From Parvularcula sp964219355 (GTDB taxonomy: Bacteria; Pseudomonadota; Alphaproteobacteria; Caulobacterales; Parvularculaceae), in NCBI GenBank assembly GCA_964219355.1, contig CAXPOZ010000004.1:372001-436000 (forward strand): DNA of 64,000 nt. The letters run 5' to 3'. Made by a program: the position numbers and the translations under genes. Below the pieces are notes generated by a model. The model was not told the origin of the DNA, ran no database searches, and was given only the letters and a program-made list of their open reading frames with translations. Shown in pieces: positions 18,471-27,062 of the stretch (its first letter is position 1; each line of letters opens with the position of its first letter).

Positions 18471-18992
18471 TTATTGCTCGGTAAAGGCGCGCTGAAGTGC
18501 CGCCAGACGCCCCTTCGCGTCCCCTTCAATGTCGTCAACTGACGCGGTCACGAAAAGATCGCAGTCAAGACGGCGGATACGTGAGTAAAGCGTGTCCGTC
18601 TCGCCGATCAGCTCGACAAGCTGCTCAGGCAGCACATCAAGATCATGCGGCGTGCGATCAACGCTTTCGGCCGGGCCGATACGGTATTTCTCGTCGCGAG
18701 CCTCGTCCTCGGTCATCTCACCGTCGCGCACGGCGCGCAGGACGAGCAGCCAGGACGCAATCTGCATCAGGCGAGTGGTCAGGCGCATGGAGACGCCTGC
18801 ATAGGTCATCGCATCGTCACGGCTCAGCTCTTTGGCAGCCTGACGGCCCCCATTGTCGAGATAGCCGGCGGTCTCCTCAACGAGTTCCATTCCGTGTGCG
18901 AAAAGATTGGTAAAGACCTTTGAGCGGACGAATGGCTGCAGCCTGCCGCCATATTCCGTTCCACTAGCCCGATCAGCGCCTACGACCGTCAT
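18471..18992 (-). CDS. rcdA: RcdA homologue (DUF1465), CtrA degradation adaptor
   Basis: 173 aa. The core VEETAGYLDNGGR, YAGVSMRLTTRLMQIASWLLVLRAVRDGEMT and the later helices match DUF1465, the family of Caulobacter RcdA. In Caulobacter, RcdA works with CpdR and PopA to deliver the master regulator CtrA to the ClpXP protease at the G1-S transition; in other alphaproteobacteria the substrate range is less clear. The protein is all-helical and soluble. The ATG at 18992 overlaps the stop of a possible small upstream ORF in an ATGA. It is convergent with, and ends 4 nt from, the RND pump gene. The cell-cycle role is inferred from family membership. Confidence 0.85.
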   Translation of the reverse strand: MTVVGADRASGTEYGGRLQPFVRSKVFTNLFAHGMELVEETAGYLDNGGRQAAKELSRDDAMTYAGVSMRLTTRLMQIASWLLVLRAVRDGEMTEDEARDEKYRIGPAESVDRTPHDLDVLPEQLVELIGETDTLYSRIRRLDCDLFVTASVDDIEGDAKGRLAALQRAFTEQ

Positions 18993-19129
18993 TCATCGTC
19001 CCCTTGGTCCTGCCCAGACCCCTCACTCGTATCATAACGGTCTGAGGCGGTCCCGTATACTGTTGTTTTCACAGCCGGTATCAGCAACCGCTGTGCCAGC
19101 AACCGGCGGGCGAACTCTTCTCCCTTCAA
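18989..19129 (-). CDS. Possible small ORF coupled to rcdA
   Basis: An open frame of 46 codons, bounded upstream by a stop near 19153, ends in a TGA that overlaps the rcdA ATG by four bases. The product would read MKGEEFARRLLAQRLLIPAV and continue to an acidic tail ending GQDQGDDE. The only candidate start in the frame is TTG at 19129, with a weak purine-rich AGGGAG/AAGG stretch upstream. The composition (helical, charged) looks protein-like and the ATGA junction suggests coupling. I do not recognise a family, and a chance ORF cannot be excluded. Confidence 0.35.
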   Translation of the reverse strand: MKGEEFARRLLAQRLLIPAVKTTVYGTASDRYDTSEGSGQDQGDDE

Positions 19130-19298
19130 GCGCCGGGAAGTAGCCTTCCACTCCCTCTAACGCGAATTCAGGCGAGACCCGTGCGGCGCAGGTTGCGCCA
19201 TAGTGCCCATTATGAGGCACCGGCCTCGACCGAATAGCCGGAATAGGATTCCGCTTTTCGCCGTCGGTGCGAGAGCACGCCGGATGAGATGAAATCAC

Positions 19299-19320
19299 AA
19301 CCCCCGTTCGGGGGGCTTTG
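19299..19320. terminator. Short strong hairpin downstream of the PstS-like gene
   Basis: CCCCC (19301-19305), loop GTTC, GGGGG (19310-19314). It lies about 40 nt past the end of the minus-strand PstS-like gene. On the minus strand the stem is followed by TTGTG, a poor T tract, so termination is plausible but not certain. The rest of 19130-19357 holds no convincing gene. Confidence 0.45.
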
Positions 19321-19357
19321 CCAAGGTCTAATCTGACCTCTTCCCACAATGAGTCAG

Positions 19358-20653
19358 CTAGTGGCCGGAGGGCGAGTGGTGGCTCTCAGTTTCATGATGC
19401 CCCGCCTCTTCATGATGCTCAGCCGCTTCCTCATGACTGGTCGTCTCATGCTGAGCTTCTTCTTCATGATGGCTGGCTTGTTCATGATGAGAAGCAGCCA
19501 TCACTTTCGCAGATTCACCGTGTCCGCCCGAATTCAGCCGCGCGGCAGGCAGAGGCGGCGTCTCGTGATGGCCATTCCCATGTGACGCCGCTGCCTGATG
19601 TTCATCGCCGTGATGCCCGTCGCCGTGCCCGGAGGCTGGTGCTTTCTTGGGAGCAGGACGACCTTTGCGCGTATCGATTTCCATCTCTGGGCTTGCGTGA
19701 CCCGTTGTCACAAGACCCATCTCGGTCAGAAAGCCCCCCGGCCCGATCGCACCAAAGCTGCCAAATGCCCGGTAGATCTCTGCCACTGGGTGGTCCCCTT
19801 CGAAAGACCTTTTATCCGCATAGAGATATAATCCGCGGCTTAACTCATACTCACCCGACGCAATCGTCTCAACGGTTGGCTCGACACCATCCAGCGGGAT
19901 CGCCTCGATATCCTTGACTTCAACGAGATAAGCATAGCCGAATATACCGATGGCATCGCGGACATAGCGCAGGGTCTGGGCAACCGCCTCATCCTGTTCG
20001 CCGCCATCGACCCAGTGACTGTCGAGCCGGATCTTCGTTGCCTTGGCAAAATAATCAGGGCTCGAATGCTCGATCGCTGCAAGGCAGTGGAAACTGCGCG
20101 CGCCGACCGCCACAGCCTTTTCAAGAAAAACATCCCGTGTGCCGGAACTGCGCGGCGGGCCGATCACTATGATCTCGCGATCCGGCAGGTCGGAGCGGAC
20201 ATCTTTCCATTTGACCTTGATGTTCTTGACCAGAACACAGTCATCCTCAGCACGAGGAATATAATTCGCCGTCGCCAGATAGAGATCCCGAACGGTCAGC
20301 TCGAGGTCTTTTGCCTTGACCGATTGCGCCAGCACGATGCCGTCACGACCAATCGGCTTTTCAACTAGTGTCTCAATCCCGTTGGCGGCACAGCGCTCAA
20401 TCTCTCTGGGCTTGATCGGCCGAGACGAAGCGGCAATCTGGGGGGAAAGCGGCCTGCCGCTGCAAAGCCGCGCAATGCCGGTCCCACTGCCATTCTGGAC
20501 CACGGTCAACATTTCTGGATGACGCAAGAGCCTTGTCATCGCTCGCGCATAGGGCGCGATGGTCGAAGACCCCTCCATCGTCACCTGATCCTGAGAACTG
20601 ATCGGTGACGGAGACGTCAGAAGCGCAGCCGCAGCGAGGAGGAGCAAATTCAT
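19358..20653 (-). CDS. PstS-like periplasmic binding protein with histidine-rich C-terminal tail
   Basis: 431 aa. The N-terminus MNLLLLAAAALLTSPSP reads as an export signal. Residues about 25-340 resemble phosphate-type substrate-binding proteins: VTMEGSSTIAPYARAM at the start, NGSGTGIARLCSGR (the anion-binding loop pattern), IVIGPPRSSGTRDVF, and FGYAYLVEVKDIEAIPLDG. The last roughly 90 residues are low-complexity, with about twenty His interspersed with Glu, Gly, Ala and Ser (for example GHGDGHHGDEH, EEAAEHHEEAGHHE). Such tails usually bind Zn, Ni or Cu or act as metal stores. The ATG overlaps the stop of the histidine kinase gene in an ATGA, so the two are made together. No pstCAB transporter genes are nearby, which favours a sensing role over transport (inference). 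Confidence 0.8.
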   Translation of the reverse strand: MNLLLLAAAALLTSPSPISSQDQVTMEGSSTIAPYARAMTRLLRHPEMLTVVQNGSGTGIARLCSGRPLSPQIAASSRPIKPREIERCAANGIETLVEKPIGRDGIVLAQSVKAKDLELTVRDLYLATANYIPRAEDDCVLVKNIKVKWKDVRSDLPDREIIVIGPPRSSGTRDVFLEKAVAVGARSFHCLAAIEHSSPDYFAKATKIRLDSHWVDGGEQDEAVAQTLRYVRDAIGIFGYAYLVEVKDIEAIPLDGVEPTVETIASGEYELSRGLYLYADKRSFEGDHPVAEIYRAFGSFGAIGPGGFLTEMGLVTTGHASPEMEIDTRKGRPAPKKAPASGHGDGHHGDEHQAAASHGNGHHETPPLPAARLNSGGHGESAKVMAASHHEQASHHEEEAQHETTSHEEAAEHHEEAGHHETESHHSPSGH

Positions 20654-22620
20654 GCCGCCTTCTCCGTTTCGACATCACGGCGGCGAACCCATTTTTCGGC
20701 ACAGCGCTGGATAACTTCCTTGCGAACAGGTTTGTTCAGGATGTCGTTAAAGCCAACCTCTCCGAGTCCGGACCATTCCCCCGGCCCCACATGCGCCGTC
20801 AGCGCGATGATCGGGGTTTCGCGGTTCGGCCCGTCGCTCTGACGGATCATCTGTGTTGCCTTCACGCCGTCCATGACGGGCATGGAGATATCCATGAGGA
20901 TGAGGTCAAACTGCTTCTCATTCGCCGCATCGACGGCCTGTCGTCCGTCGGCCGCCATTTCCGTCCGTGCCCCGAGCGGTTTGACGAGCGCCTCGGCGAC
21001 CATCCGGTTCGCCATATTGTCATCAACAATGAGCACATCGAAGCCGCCCGCAGGAAGCGTCTCGGCTTTCTCTTTTTTCTCTTCGGTCTTCGGCTCGCCA
21101 GCTTCAGTGGTAGCGACAGCATCCCCATCTTCTTCGGTCTCTTCAACGGATGTTTCAGGACCTGCCGCCTCCGGCTTGGGCTTCATGCTTTCAGCGGATT
21201 TCTTCATCGGCAGGCTGAGCGTGAAGGTACTGCCCTCGCCTTCAGCCGACGTCACATCGATCGATCCGCCCATGCTCGAGGCGATAGCGCGGACAAGTGC
21301 AAGACCGACACCCAGACCGCCATTGCGTGACAGCATGGAGGTATGAACGACCGCCTGCTCGAAGATCGTCTCGAGATCTTCTTCAGGAATACCGACACCG
21401 GTGTCTTTTACGCATAAAGAAAATTCAGTTTTCGGACCTTCGTCATCATCGATGATCTTCGCATCGATAGTGACCTCGCCTTCATTCGTGAACTTGACGG
21501 CGTTATCGACGAGGTTCGTGATGACCTGCTCAAGGCGCTGCGCATCACCTTCGACGATACAGTCTTCATCAATTTCGATATGTGCCTTGAAGTCAATGCC
21601 TTTGGCCTCGGCAAGAGACATGATGCGCTTCAGCGGACGCTCAACTGCCTCACGCAGCGCAAAGTCACGCTCATCAAGCGCAAGGTGGCCATCAGACAAT
21701 CTGTGCGTATCAAGAATATTGTTGAGGAGATTGAGAAGCTGGTCGCTCGCCGCGATGATTTGCTCAAGCTCGACTTCGAGCCCCAGATCGCCCTTTTCCT
21801 TGATAGCATCCGTCATGCCGACAATGGCATTCAGCGGCGTTTTCAGCTCATGTGAGGCGGCCTGGAAAAAATGCCCTTTGGCTTCCTTTGCCTCATTGGC
21901 TGCATGCTCGGCTTCACTCGCCACAGTCTGGGCGTCTTCCATCTCGGTCACGGCTTTAAGGACGTGACGCACCAGCGGACGGAAGATCAGCAAGGTAATG
22001 AGCGCGATCAGGGCAAGCGTTGCAAGCCACGCAATAATGCCCATCCCCTTCTCGACACTGTTCATCCGAATGGCTTGCGCCTCAAGGATCAGGCTCATCA
22101 GCGCATGGGTCTGAAGGATGTTATCCTTGGCCGCTGTGATGACCTCTTCGCGCATACCTGCGGAAGCAGCCCATTCTTCGGTTCCGTAATCGAGCCGGGA
22201 GATATCCGAGGCTTGTTCAAGAAAATACCGCACACGGATGTCAAATGGCGTCTCGCCGGACATGTATATTTCGTGCAATGGCGCAATGAATCGAGAGATC
22301 CTCGCGCTTTCCGAAGACGCGCCGACCAGAATGTCGTGATTACTGCGCATGCGGGAAATCGTCATCCGCATTTCTTCAAAATAGCTCTCGACCTCGACCG
22401 GATCGTCAGACGTCTCGATACTGGTGATCAGAAACGCGATCCGTTGGGAATCGGTCTGCTGGGCGCTGATCAGGGTAAAGGCGATGGCCCGGTTCGTGTC
22501 CATCATGGACAGCCGATAATTGAGCCCGAATGAGGCGCATGCCGCAGCTGCAAGCAATGCGATTGCGATTGCATAACGCAGATTGAAGATGCGGCGGAGT
22601 TTTTCCGTGGCCGTGGTCAT
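20650..22620 (-). CDS. Hybrid sensor histidine kinase with receiver domain
   Basis: 656 aa. Two membrane helices (about 15-33 and 192-213) bracket a periplasmic helical sensor of about 155 residues. A short coiled signalling helix and the phospho-acceptor domain follow (SHELKTPLNAI, H257). The HATPase domain shows NLVDNAVKF, DTGVGIPEEDLE and GGLGVGLALV. A Glu/Lys-rich linker (about 465-520) leads to a receiver domain (VLIVDDN; phospho-acceptor D577 in LILMDISMPVMDG). No DNA-binding domain or separate regulator is adjacent, so phosphoryl transfer must continue to a partner encoded elsewhere or act by protein contact. The gene is first in a two-gene unit with the PstS-like protein, which could be its periplasmic ligand-binding partner. 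Divergent from the quinone oxidoreductase gene. Confidence 0.92.
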   Translation of the reverse strand: MTTATEKLRRIFNLRYAIAIALLAAAACASFGLNYRLSMMDTNRAIAFTLISAQQTDSQRIAFLITSIETSDDPVEVESYFEEMRMTISRMRSNHDILVGASSESARISRFIAPLHEIYMSGETPFDIRVRYFLEQASDISRLDYGTEEWAASAGMREEVITAAKDNILQTHALMSLILEAQAIRMNSVEKGMGIIAWLATLALIALITLLIFRPLVRHVLKAVTEMEDAQTVASEAEHAANEAKEAKGHFFQAASHELKTPLNAIVGMTDAIKEKGDLGLEVELEQIIAASDQLLNLLNNILDTHRLSDGHLALDERDFALREAVERPLKRIMSLAEAKGIDFKAHIEIDEDCIVEGDAQRLEQVITNLVDNAVKFTNEGEVTIDAKIIDDDEGPKTEFSLCVKDTGVGIPEEDLETIFEQAVVHTSMLSRNGGLGVGLALVRAIASSMGGSIDVTSAEGEGSTFTLSLPMKKSAESMKPKPEAAGPETSVEETEEDGDAVATTEAGEPKTEEKKEKAETLPAGGFDVLIVDDNMANRMVAEALVKPLGARTEMAADGRQAVDAANEKQFDLILMDISMPVMDGVKATQMIRQSDGPNRETPIIALTAHVGPGEWSGLGEVGFNDILNKPVRKEVIQRCAEKWVRRRDVETEKAA

Positions 22621-22761
22621 TTACTTTGCTACCAACTGCTCATCTCCACCCACGTTTTTTTCTAGAGGATGGCGTTTCCTTTTTCGTTAACAGGCTGAAT
22701 TTCTTTCAATGAATCTGGAACTCTGTTTCTGAGAGTTGAGTAGTGACCAAAGGACCTGAGC

Positions 22762-23727
22762 ATGCGTGCAGTACATATTGAAAAACCTGGCGGACCTGAG
22801 GTTCTTAAACTCATCGACAGACCCGTCCCGGAACCCGGTCCTGGTGAGGTTTTGCTGAAAGTTGCGGCGGCAGGGGTAAATCGTCCCGATGTTCTTCAAC
22901 GGAAAGGTGTTTATCCCCCTCCTCCCGGCGCCAGCGACCTGCCCGGCCTTGAGGTGGCAGGGGTCATCGAGAAGCTCGGCCCCGGGGCTGTCGGTCAGGT
23001 TGGCGCGCATGCGATGGCGTTGATCGCCGGGGGCGGATATGCCGAATATGCGGTCGTTCACCACCGGCATCTGTTAACCCTGCCCGAAGAAATGCCCTTT
23101 GAACGGGCCGCCGCGCTGCCCGAGACGATCTATACTGTCTGGACAAATGTTTTCGAGGATGGTCGCCTGAAGGAAGGCGAGACATTATTCGTGCACGGCG
23201 CAACATCCGGCATCGGCACGATGGCGCTCTCCATGGCCAAGGCCTTTGGCGCCACTGTCTACGGCACGGCGGGGTCGGATGAGAAATGCCGCGCCGCGGA
23301 GACGCTCGGCTTCGTGAAATGCTTCAATTACCGCAACGAGGAATGGGCCAAGCTGATGACCGCCGAAGGCGGTGCCGATGTCGTTCTCGACATGGTCGGC
23401 GGGGACTATGTCGCCAAAGACATGACGCTTCTGAAGCCGCAAGGCCGGCACGTCTCGATTGCCTTTCAGGCGGGCATGGAAGCGAAAATTCCGATCCCGA
23501 TCCTGATGCAGAAACGCCTGACCCTTACCGGCTCCACATTGCGGGCACGGGATATTGAGGAGAAGGCGCGCCTTACCGACCAGATCCGCCAGCATGTGAT
23601 GCCCAAGATCGTCAGCGGAGAGATCGCGGCTGTCTTTGACCGCGCCTTCCCCCTCGAAGAAGCCGCAACGGCCCATCGACGGATGGAAGCGGGTGAGCAC
23701 ATCGGCAAGATCGTCCTTCTGACCTGA
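22762..23727 (+). CDS. NAD(P)H quinone oxidoreductase, PIG3/zeta-crystallin family
   Basis: 321 aa, medium-chain dehydrogenase/reductase fold without the catalytic zinc ligands. Family marks are AAAGVNRPDVLQRKG, PGLEVAGVI, the Rossmann segment VHGATSGIGTMALSMAKAFGA and the closing HRRMEAGEHIGKIVL. It reduces quinones or other electrophilic carbonyls with NADPH; the true substrate is unknown. The ATG at 22762 is preceded by AAAGGAC. A 6-bp inverted repeat (AACTCT at 22719, AGAGTT at 22732) lies in the upstream region and could be an operator, but this is weak evidence. A GAATC sequence, a potential CcrM site, is also there. Confidence 0.92.
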   Translation: MRAVHIEKPGGPEVLKLIDRPVPEPGPGEVLLKVAAAGVNRPDVLQRKGVYPPPPGASDLPGLEVAGVIEKLGPGAVGQVGAHAMALIAGGGYAEYAVVHHRHLLTLPEEMPFERAAALPETIYTVWTNVFEDGRLKEGETLFVHGATSGIGTMALSMAKAFGATVYGTAGSDEKCRAAETLGFVKCFNYRNEEWAKLMTAEGGADVVLDMVGGDYVAKDMTLLKPQGRHVSIAFQAGMEAKIPIPILMQKRLTLTGSTLRARDIEEKARLTDQIRQHVMPKIVSGEIAAVFDRAFPLEEAATAHRRMEAGEHIGKIVLLT

Positions 23728-23931
23728 TCGCGAGACACAAGGCGCGGCAATGGCTTGCAGGACGGGCCGCGGATGCGTATGTGACCTGCCAAGGTTTCGC
23801 GCCTATTCCCCGACAAGACGAGGCAGACGCGACGCCGGTCCCCGGAAGACGGGGGCCGCGGCCGTCGAGTTATTGCATCGTCACCATCGGGGCGGATGCG
23901 CGTCAGCAAAGAAAATTTGAGGAGCTCCTCC

Positions 23932-24615
23932 ATGTCCGACCGTCCCCTGATGCCGAAAGCGACCGCTGTCTGGCTCATCGATAACACTGCTCTCAGCTTC
24001 GATCAGATCGCGGATTTCTGCGGCCTGCACTCGCTTGAGGTCAAAGGCATCGCGGATGGCGATGTTGCCGCCGGTGTTCGCGGGATCGATCCGATCAGCC
24101 AGCACCAGCTGACCCGCGAGGAAATCGAAAAGGGCGAGAAGGACGAAGACTACCGGATGAAGCTCTCCAAGCCGAAAACGGTTGTCGCGCCGCCGAAGAA
24201 GAAGGCTCCGCGCTACACCCCGTTGTCGCGCCGTCAGGAGCGCCCGAACGCAATCGCCTGGATCGTCCGCAATCACCCCGAAGTACCGGACAGCCAGATC
24301 GCCAAACTGCTCGGCACCACCAAGACCACGATCCAGGCCATTCGCGACAAGTCGCACTGGAACTCTTCGAACCTCGAACCGCAGGATCCGGTCGCACTCG
24401 GCCTCTGCAGCCAGTTTGATCTCGACATGGCGGTCTCCAAGGCTTCTGAGAAACGCGCAGCCATGGAAGCGGCCGGCAAGATCGACGAAGGCGCCCGCCT
24501 CGCCCCTGCCGCCGAAACCGAAAAGGCCGACGAGGACGAGCGGAGCAATGCGGCCCCGGATATCGACAAGATCTTCGCGAACTTCGGTGGCGGCAGCGAT
24601 TCAGACAACGACTGA
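23932..24615 (+). CDS. trcR: TrcR homologue (DUF1013), RNA-polymerase-associated cell-cycle regulator
   Basis: About 227 aa. The N-terminus MSDRPLMPKATAVWLIDNT and the central helix-turn-helix-like NHPEVPDSQIAKLLGTTKTT match DUF1013. In Caulobacter this family is represented by TrcR, reported to track with RNA polymerase and to affect cell-cycle transcription and antibiotic tolerance. The C-terminus is an acidic, low-complexity tail (EKADEDERSNAAPD...). The ATG at 23932 has GAGGAG upstream and gives the conserved start; an in-frame ATG at 23896 does not. Together with rcdA and ccrM in this window it supports a Caulobacter-type cell-cycle circuit. Confidence 0.88.
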   Translation: MSDRPLMPKATAVWLIDNTALSFDQIADFCGLHSLEVKGIADGDVAAGVRGIDPISQHQLTREEIEKGEKDEDYRMKLSKPKTVVAPPKKKAPRYTPLSRRQERPNAIAWIVRNHPEVPDSQIAKLLGTTKTTIQAIRDKSHWNSSNLEPQDPVALGLCSQFDLDMAVSKASEKRAAMEAAGKIDEGARLAPAAETEKADEDERSNAAPDIDKIFANFGGGSDSDND

Positions 24616-24716
24616 CGCCCGCAACTGCGATCCAACTGCGCTCCCGGCTTTACCGTAACGTTCCTGTCGCAGAGAACGAATAGGTGAGCGTATCTAACGC
24701 TCAAGGGAGAGACTTC

Positions 24717-25523
24717 ATGCCCCGTTACCGCACCGCCCTGCTTGCTGCCCTCATGATCGGCGCGAGCGGGCCTGCTTTCAGTGCCGCCGCCCAGACCTCT
24801 GATGATATGGCGATGTCCATGCAGGACGAAGAAAATATCAATGCGCCGTATAATGAGGTTCTTGCGACCTATATTTCGCAAAAGGACGGCATCAACCTCT
24901 TTGACTACGGCACTGTCACCACCGCGGACAAAAAGAAGCTGACGGATTATATCGCCGCGCTCGAAGGCGAACGCCCCAGCCAGATGACGGCGGACGAGCA
25001 GATTGCCTTCTGGGCCAATCTCTATAACGCCAAAACACTCGACATTATTCTCGAAAACTACCCCGTCGAGTCCATCCGCGACATCAAGAGTGGCGTGTTC
25101 AGCTCAGGCCCATGGAAAATGAAGGTTCTGACCGTTGAAGGTGAGGAACTCACCCTCGACAATATCGAGCACGACATCGTCCGCGCCAAATTCAATGAGC
25201 CGCGCGTCCACTACGCCTTTAACTGCGCGTCGATTGGCTGTCCGAACCTCAAAACATCCGCATGGGAAGCAGAAACCCTTGATGAAGACCTCGATGCCGG
25301 TGCACGGGCCTATATCGCCCATCCGCGCGGCATCAGTATCGAGAATGGCAAGATCATCACTTCCTCGATCTACAAATGGTTCAAGAAGGACTTCGGCAAG
25401 AATGACGCGGAAGTCCTCGATCACATCCGTCAGTATGCGACAGGCGACAAGCTCAAAGCCCTTGAAGGCAAGACCAAGATCAATGGGAATGATTATGACT
25501 GGTCGCTGAACGACGCCCAGTAA
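24717..25523 (+). CDS. DUF547 family exported protein
   Basis: About 268 aa. The start MPRYRTALLAALMIGASGPAFSAAAQ is a signal peptide with a likely AxA cleavage site, so the protein is probably periplasmic. The DUF547 core is visible: EQIAFWANLYNAKTLDIILENYPVESIRDI, LTLDNIEHDIVR, and RVHYAFNCASIGCPNL with its two Cys, then the SSIYKWFKKDFG segment. The fold is thought to be related to Cys/His-type hydrolases, but no reaction is established. AAGGGAGA lies about seven bases before the ATG at 24717. It is transcribed in the same direction as trcR, about 100 nt downstream. Confidence 0.85.
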   Translation: MPRYRTALLAALMIGASGPAFSAAAQTSDDMAMSMQDEENINAPYNEVLATYISQKDGINLFDYGTVTTADKKKLTDYIAALEGERPSQMTADEQIAFWANLYNAKTLDIILENYPVESIRDIKSGVFSSGPWKMKVLTVEGEELTLDNIEHDIVRAKFNEPRVHYAFNCASIGCPNLKTSAWEAETLDEDLDAGARAYIAHPRGISIENGKIITSSIYKWFKKDFGKNDAEVLDHIRQYATGDKLKALEGKTKINGNDYDWSLNDAQ

Positions 25524-25545
25524 AGGCGCCCGAAGCGTTCAGACA

Positions 25546-25600
25546 TGCGGGAAGCCGGACCCTAATCCCGACTTCCCGCAGTTCCCTGTCTCCTTTTTGC
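25546..25600 (+). terminator. Hairpin and T run after the DUF547 gene
   Basis: TGCGGGAAG (25546-25554) pairs perfectly with CTTCCCGCA (25572-25580). A pyrimidine-rich stretch with five T follows about 14 nt later (25594-25598). The distance from stem to T run is long for a classical intrinsic terminator, so activity may be weak. Confidence 0.4.
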
Positions 25601-25613
25601 AATTTCTGCAAAA
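25595..25613. promoter_or_regulatory. Inverted repeat upstream of the MATE gene
   Basis: TTTTGCA (25595-25601) and TGCAAAA (25607-25613) form a perfect 7-bp dyad with a 5-nt centre, 42 nt before the MATE start codon. The size and spacing fit a repressor operator of TetR or MarR type, but no such regulator is encoded nearby. Confidence 0.35.
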
Positions 25614-25655
25614 GCGCGCATGTAGGAAGCTCCTTCAAACCGACAGGATCTTCCG

Positions 25656-27062
25656 ATGAACTCCGCCCGAGCCGCGGCCAGAACCAGATTGCGCCGTCAA
25701 CGGCTCCTTGCAGGGCCGGTGGGCCGGGTTCTGTTCGCGCTGAGCTGGCCGGTCAGCCTCGGGCTTTTCTCCGTCATCGCATTCAACATTGTCGATACGC
25801 TCTATATCGGGCGGCTCGGACCGGATCAGCTTGCTGCCATCGGCTATTGTTTCCCGGTCATCTTCTCGATGTCTGCCGTCTCGATCGGCATGGCCAATGG
25901 CGCAACCTCCGTCGTCTCACGCTCGCTCGGGCGAGGCGATGCTGACCGCGCGCGGATACGCACGACCGATACGATCATCTTTACCGGCATCCTCTCGCTC
26001 CTGATGACCGGCGGCATGTTTCTCATCGACGAGACGGTCTTTGGCTGGCTCGGCACGCCCCAGCGCCTCATGCCCTTCGTTCATCAGTACATGAATGTCT
26101 GGTTTCTTGGCCTGCCCTTCCTGATGATGCCGATTGTCCTAAACGGCCTGATTAGGGCGACGGGGGATGCGATCTTCCCTTCCAGCCTGATGATCATGGC
26201 CGCGGCCATTAATGCCGTCATCTCACCCTTTCTCGTTTTCGGGATCTGGGGCGCCCCGGATCTCGGCATGGCGGGCGCCGCCTGGGCCACGATCATGGCG
26301 CGGGGCGTCGTCTTCATCTGCAGCTTTGTCTATCTGCAGCGCGAGAAACTCGTCGAATTCACCGGCCATGATTTCGGGATCTTCCGCAGCTCTGTCGCCG
26401 AGATCACCCGCTTTGGCGCGCCGGCTTTTTTCGCGCAGCTCGTCTCTCCCCTATCCGCCGCCATCGGTGTCCGGCTTTTGACTTTGTCGAGTACGGATGC
26501 GGTTGCCGCCTACACGGTCGGCACACGGATTGAGAGCCTGATGCTTGTTCCCTTCATGGCGCTCAGCTCAGGCATAGGGCCATTCACCGGCCAGAATATC
26601 GGCGCGGGCAAACCCCACCGCCTGCGCTCAGCACAGATCAAGGCCCTAATCTTTAGTCTAGGATGGGGGCTCGTTGTCTTCGCGATCCTGACAGCTTTTG
26701 GGTCTCAGCTTGCCGGGCTCTTCTCAAAGGAGGCATCGATTGTCGGGCTTGCGGACCATTATCTGTCCTTCATCGCACTTGGCGTTTGGGGCGCAGGCTT
26801 CCTGCATGTCTCGGTCGGTGTCGCAAACCCGCTCGGCTATCCCAATCTCGGCATGACGCTGTCGATCATCCGGCATCTGTTGCTCTTTGCCGGGCTCTCG
26901 CTCGTGCTCATTCTCGGCTTCGGCACAGACCCGTTCCAGACGGTGATCATGGCGGGGCCTGCCGCCTATATCGTGGCCGGCCTTTTCGCAGCCCTCATGA
27001 CGCGCCGTCTGATTGTTCGGGAAGAGGCCGCCATGGCCCGTAGCGCATCGGCCCCCAGCTAG
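25656..27062 (+). CDS. MATE family efflux transporter
   Basis: 468 aa with about twelve hydrophobic helices in two similar halves, the MATE layout. Characteristic stretches are VGRVLFALSWPVSLGLFSVIAFN, VDTLYIGRLGPDQLAAIGYCFP, NGLIRATGDA in the first half, and GIGPFTGQNIGAGKPHR in the second. It exports cationic drugs or metabolites using H+ or Na+ gradients in the inner membrane. The ATG at 25656 lies just after AGGATCTTCCG. Its last 68 bases overlap the 3' end of the convergent DUF2064 gene, an unusually long antisense overlap of two genuine genes. Confidence 0.92.
   Translation: MNSARAAARTRLRRQRLLAGPVGRVLFALSWPVSLGLFSVIAFNIVDTLYIGRLGPDQLAAIGYCFPVIFSMSAVSIGMANGATSVVSRSLGRGDADRARIRTTDTIIFTGILSLLMTGGMFLIDETVFGWLGTPQRLMPFVHQYMNVWFLGLPFLMMPIVLNGLIRATGDAIFPSSLMIMAAAINAVISPFLVFGIWGAPDLGMAGAAWATIMARGVVFICSFVYLQREKLVEFTGHDFGIFRSSVAEITRFGAPAFFAQLVSPLSAAIGVRLLTLSSTDAVAAYTVGTRIESLMLVPFMALSSGIGPFTGQNIGAGKPHRLRSAQIKALIFSLGWGLVVFAILTAFGSQLAGLFSKEASIVGLADHYLSFIALGVWGAGFLHVSVGVANPLGYPNLGMTLSIIRHLLLFAGLSLVLILGFGTDPFQTVIMAGPAAYIVAGLFAALMTRRLIVREEAAMARSASAPS

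Noticed and set aside
19032..19349. A 105-codon minus-strand frame in the rcdA/PstS gap
   Set aside because: No ribosome-binding site and no protein-like pattern. The conflicting 46-codon frame coupled to rcdA is the better candidate for the part near rcdA.
19358..19650. Repetitive CATGAT-like DNA near the end of the PstS-like gene, considered as a tandem repeat or CRISPR-like array
   Set aside because: It is explained by His-, Glu- and Ala-rich codons of the protein tail; units are irregular and there are no spacers.
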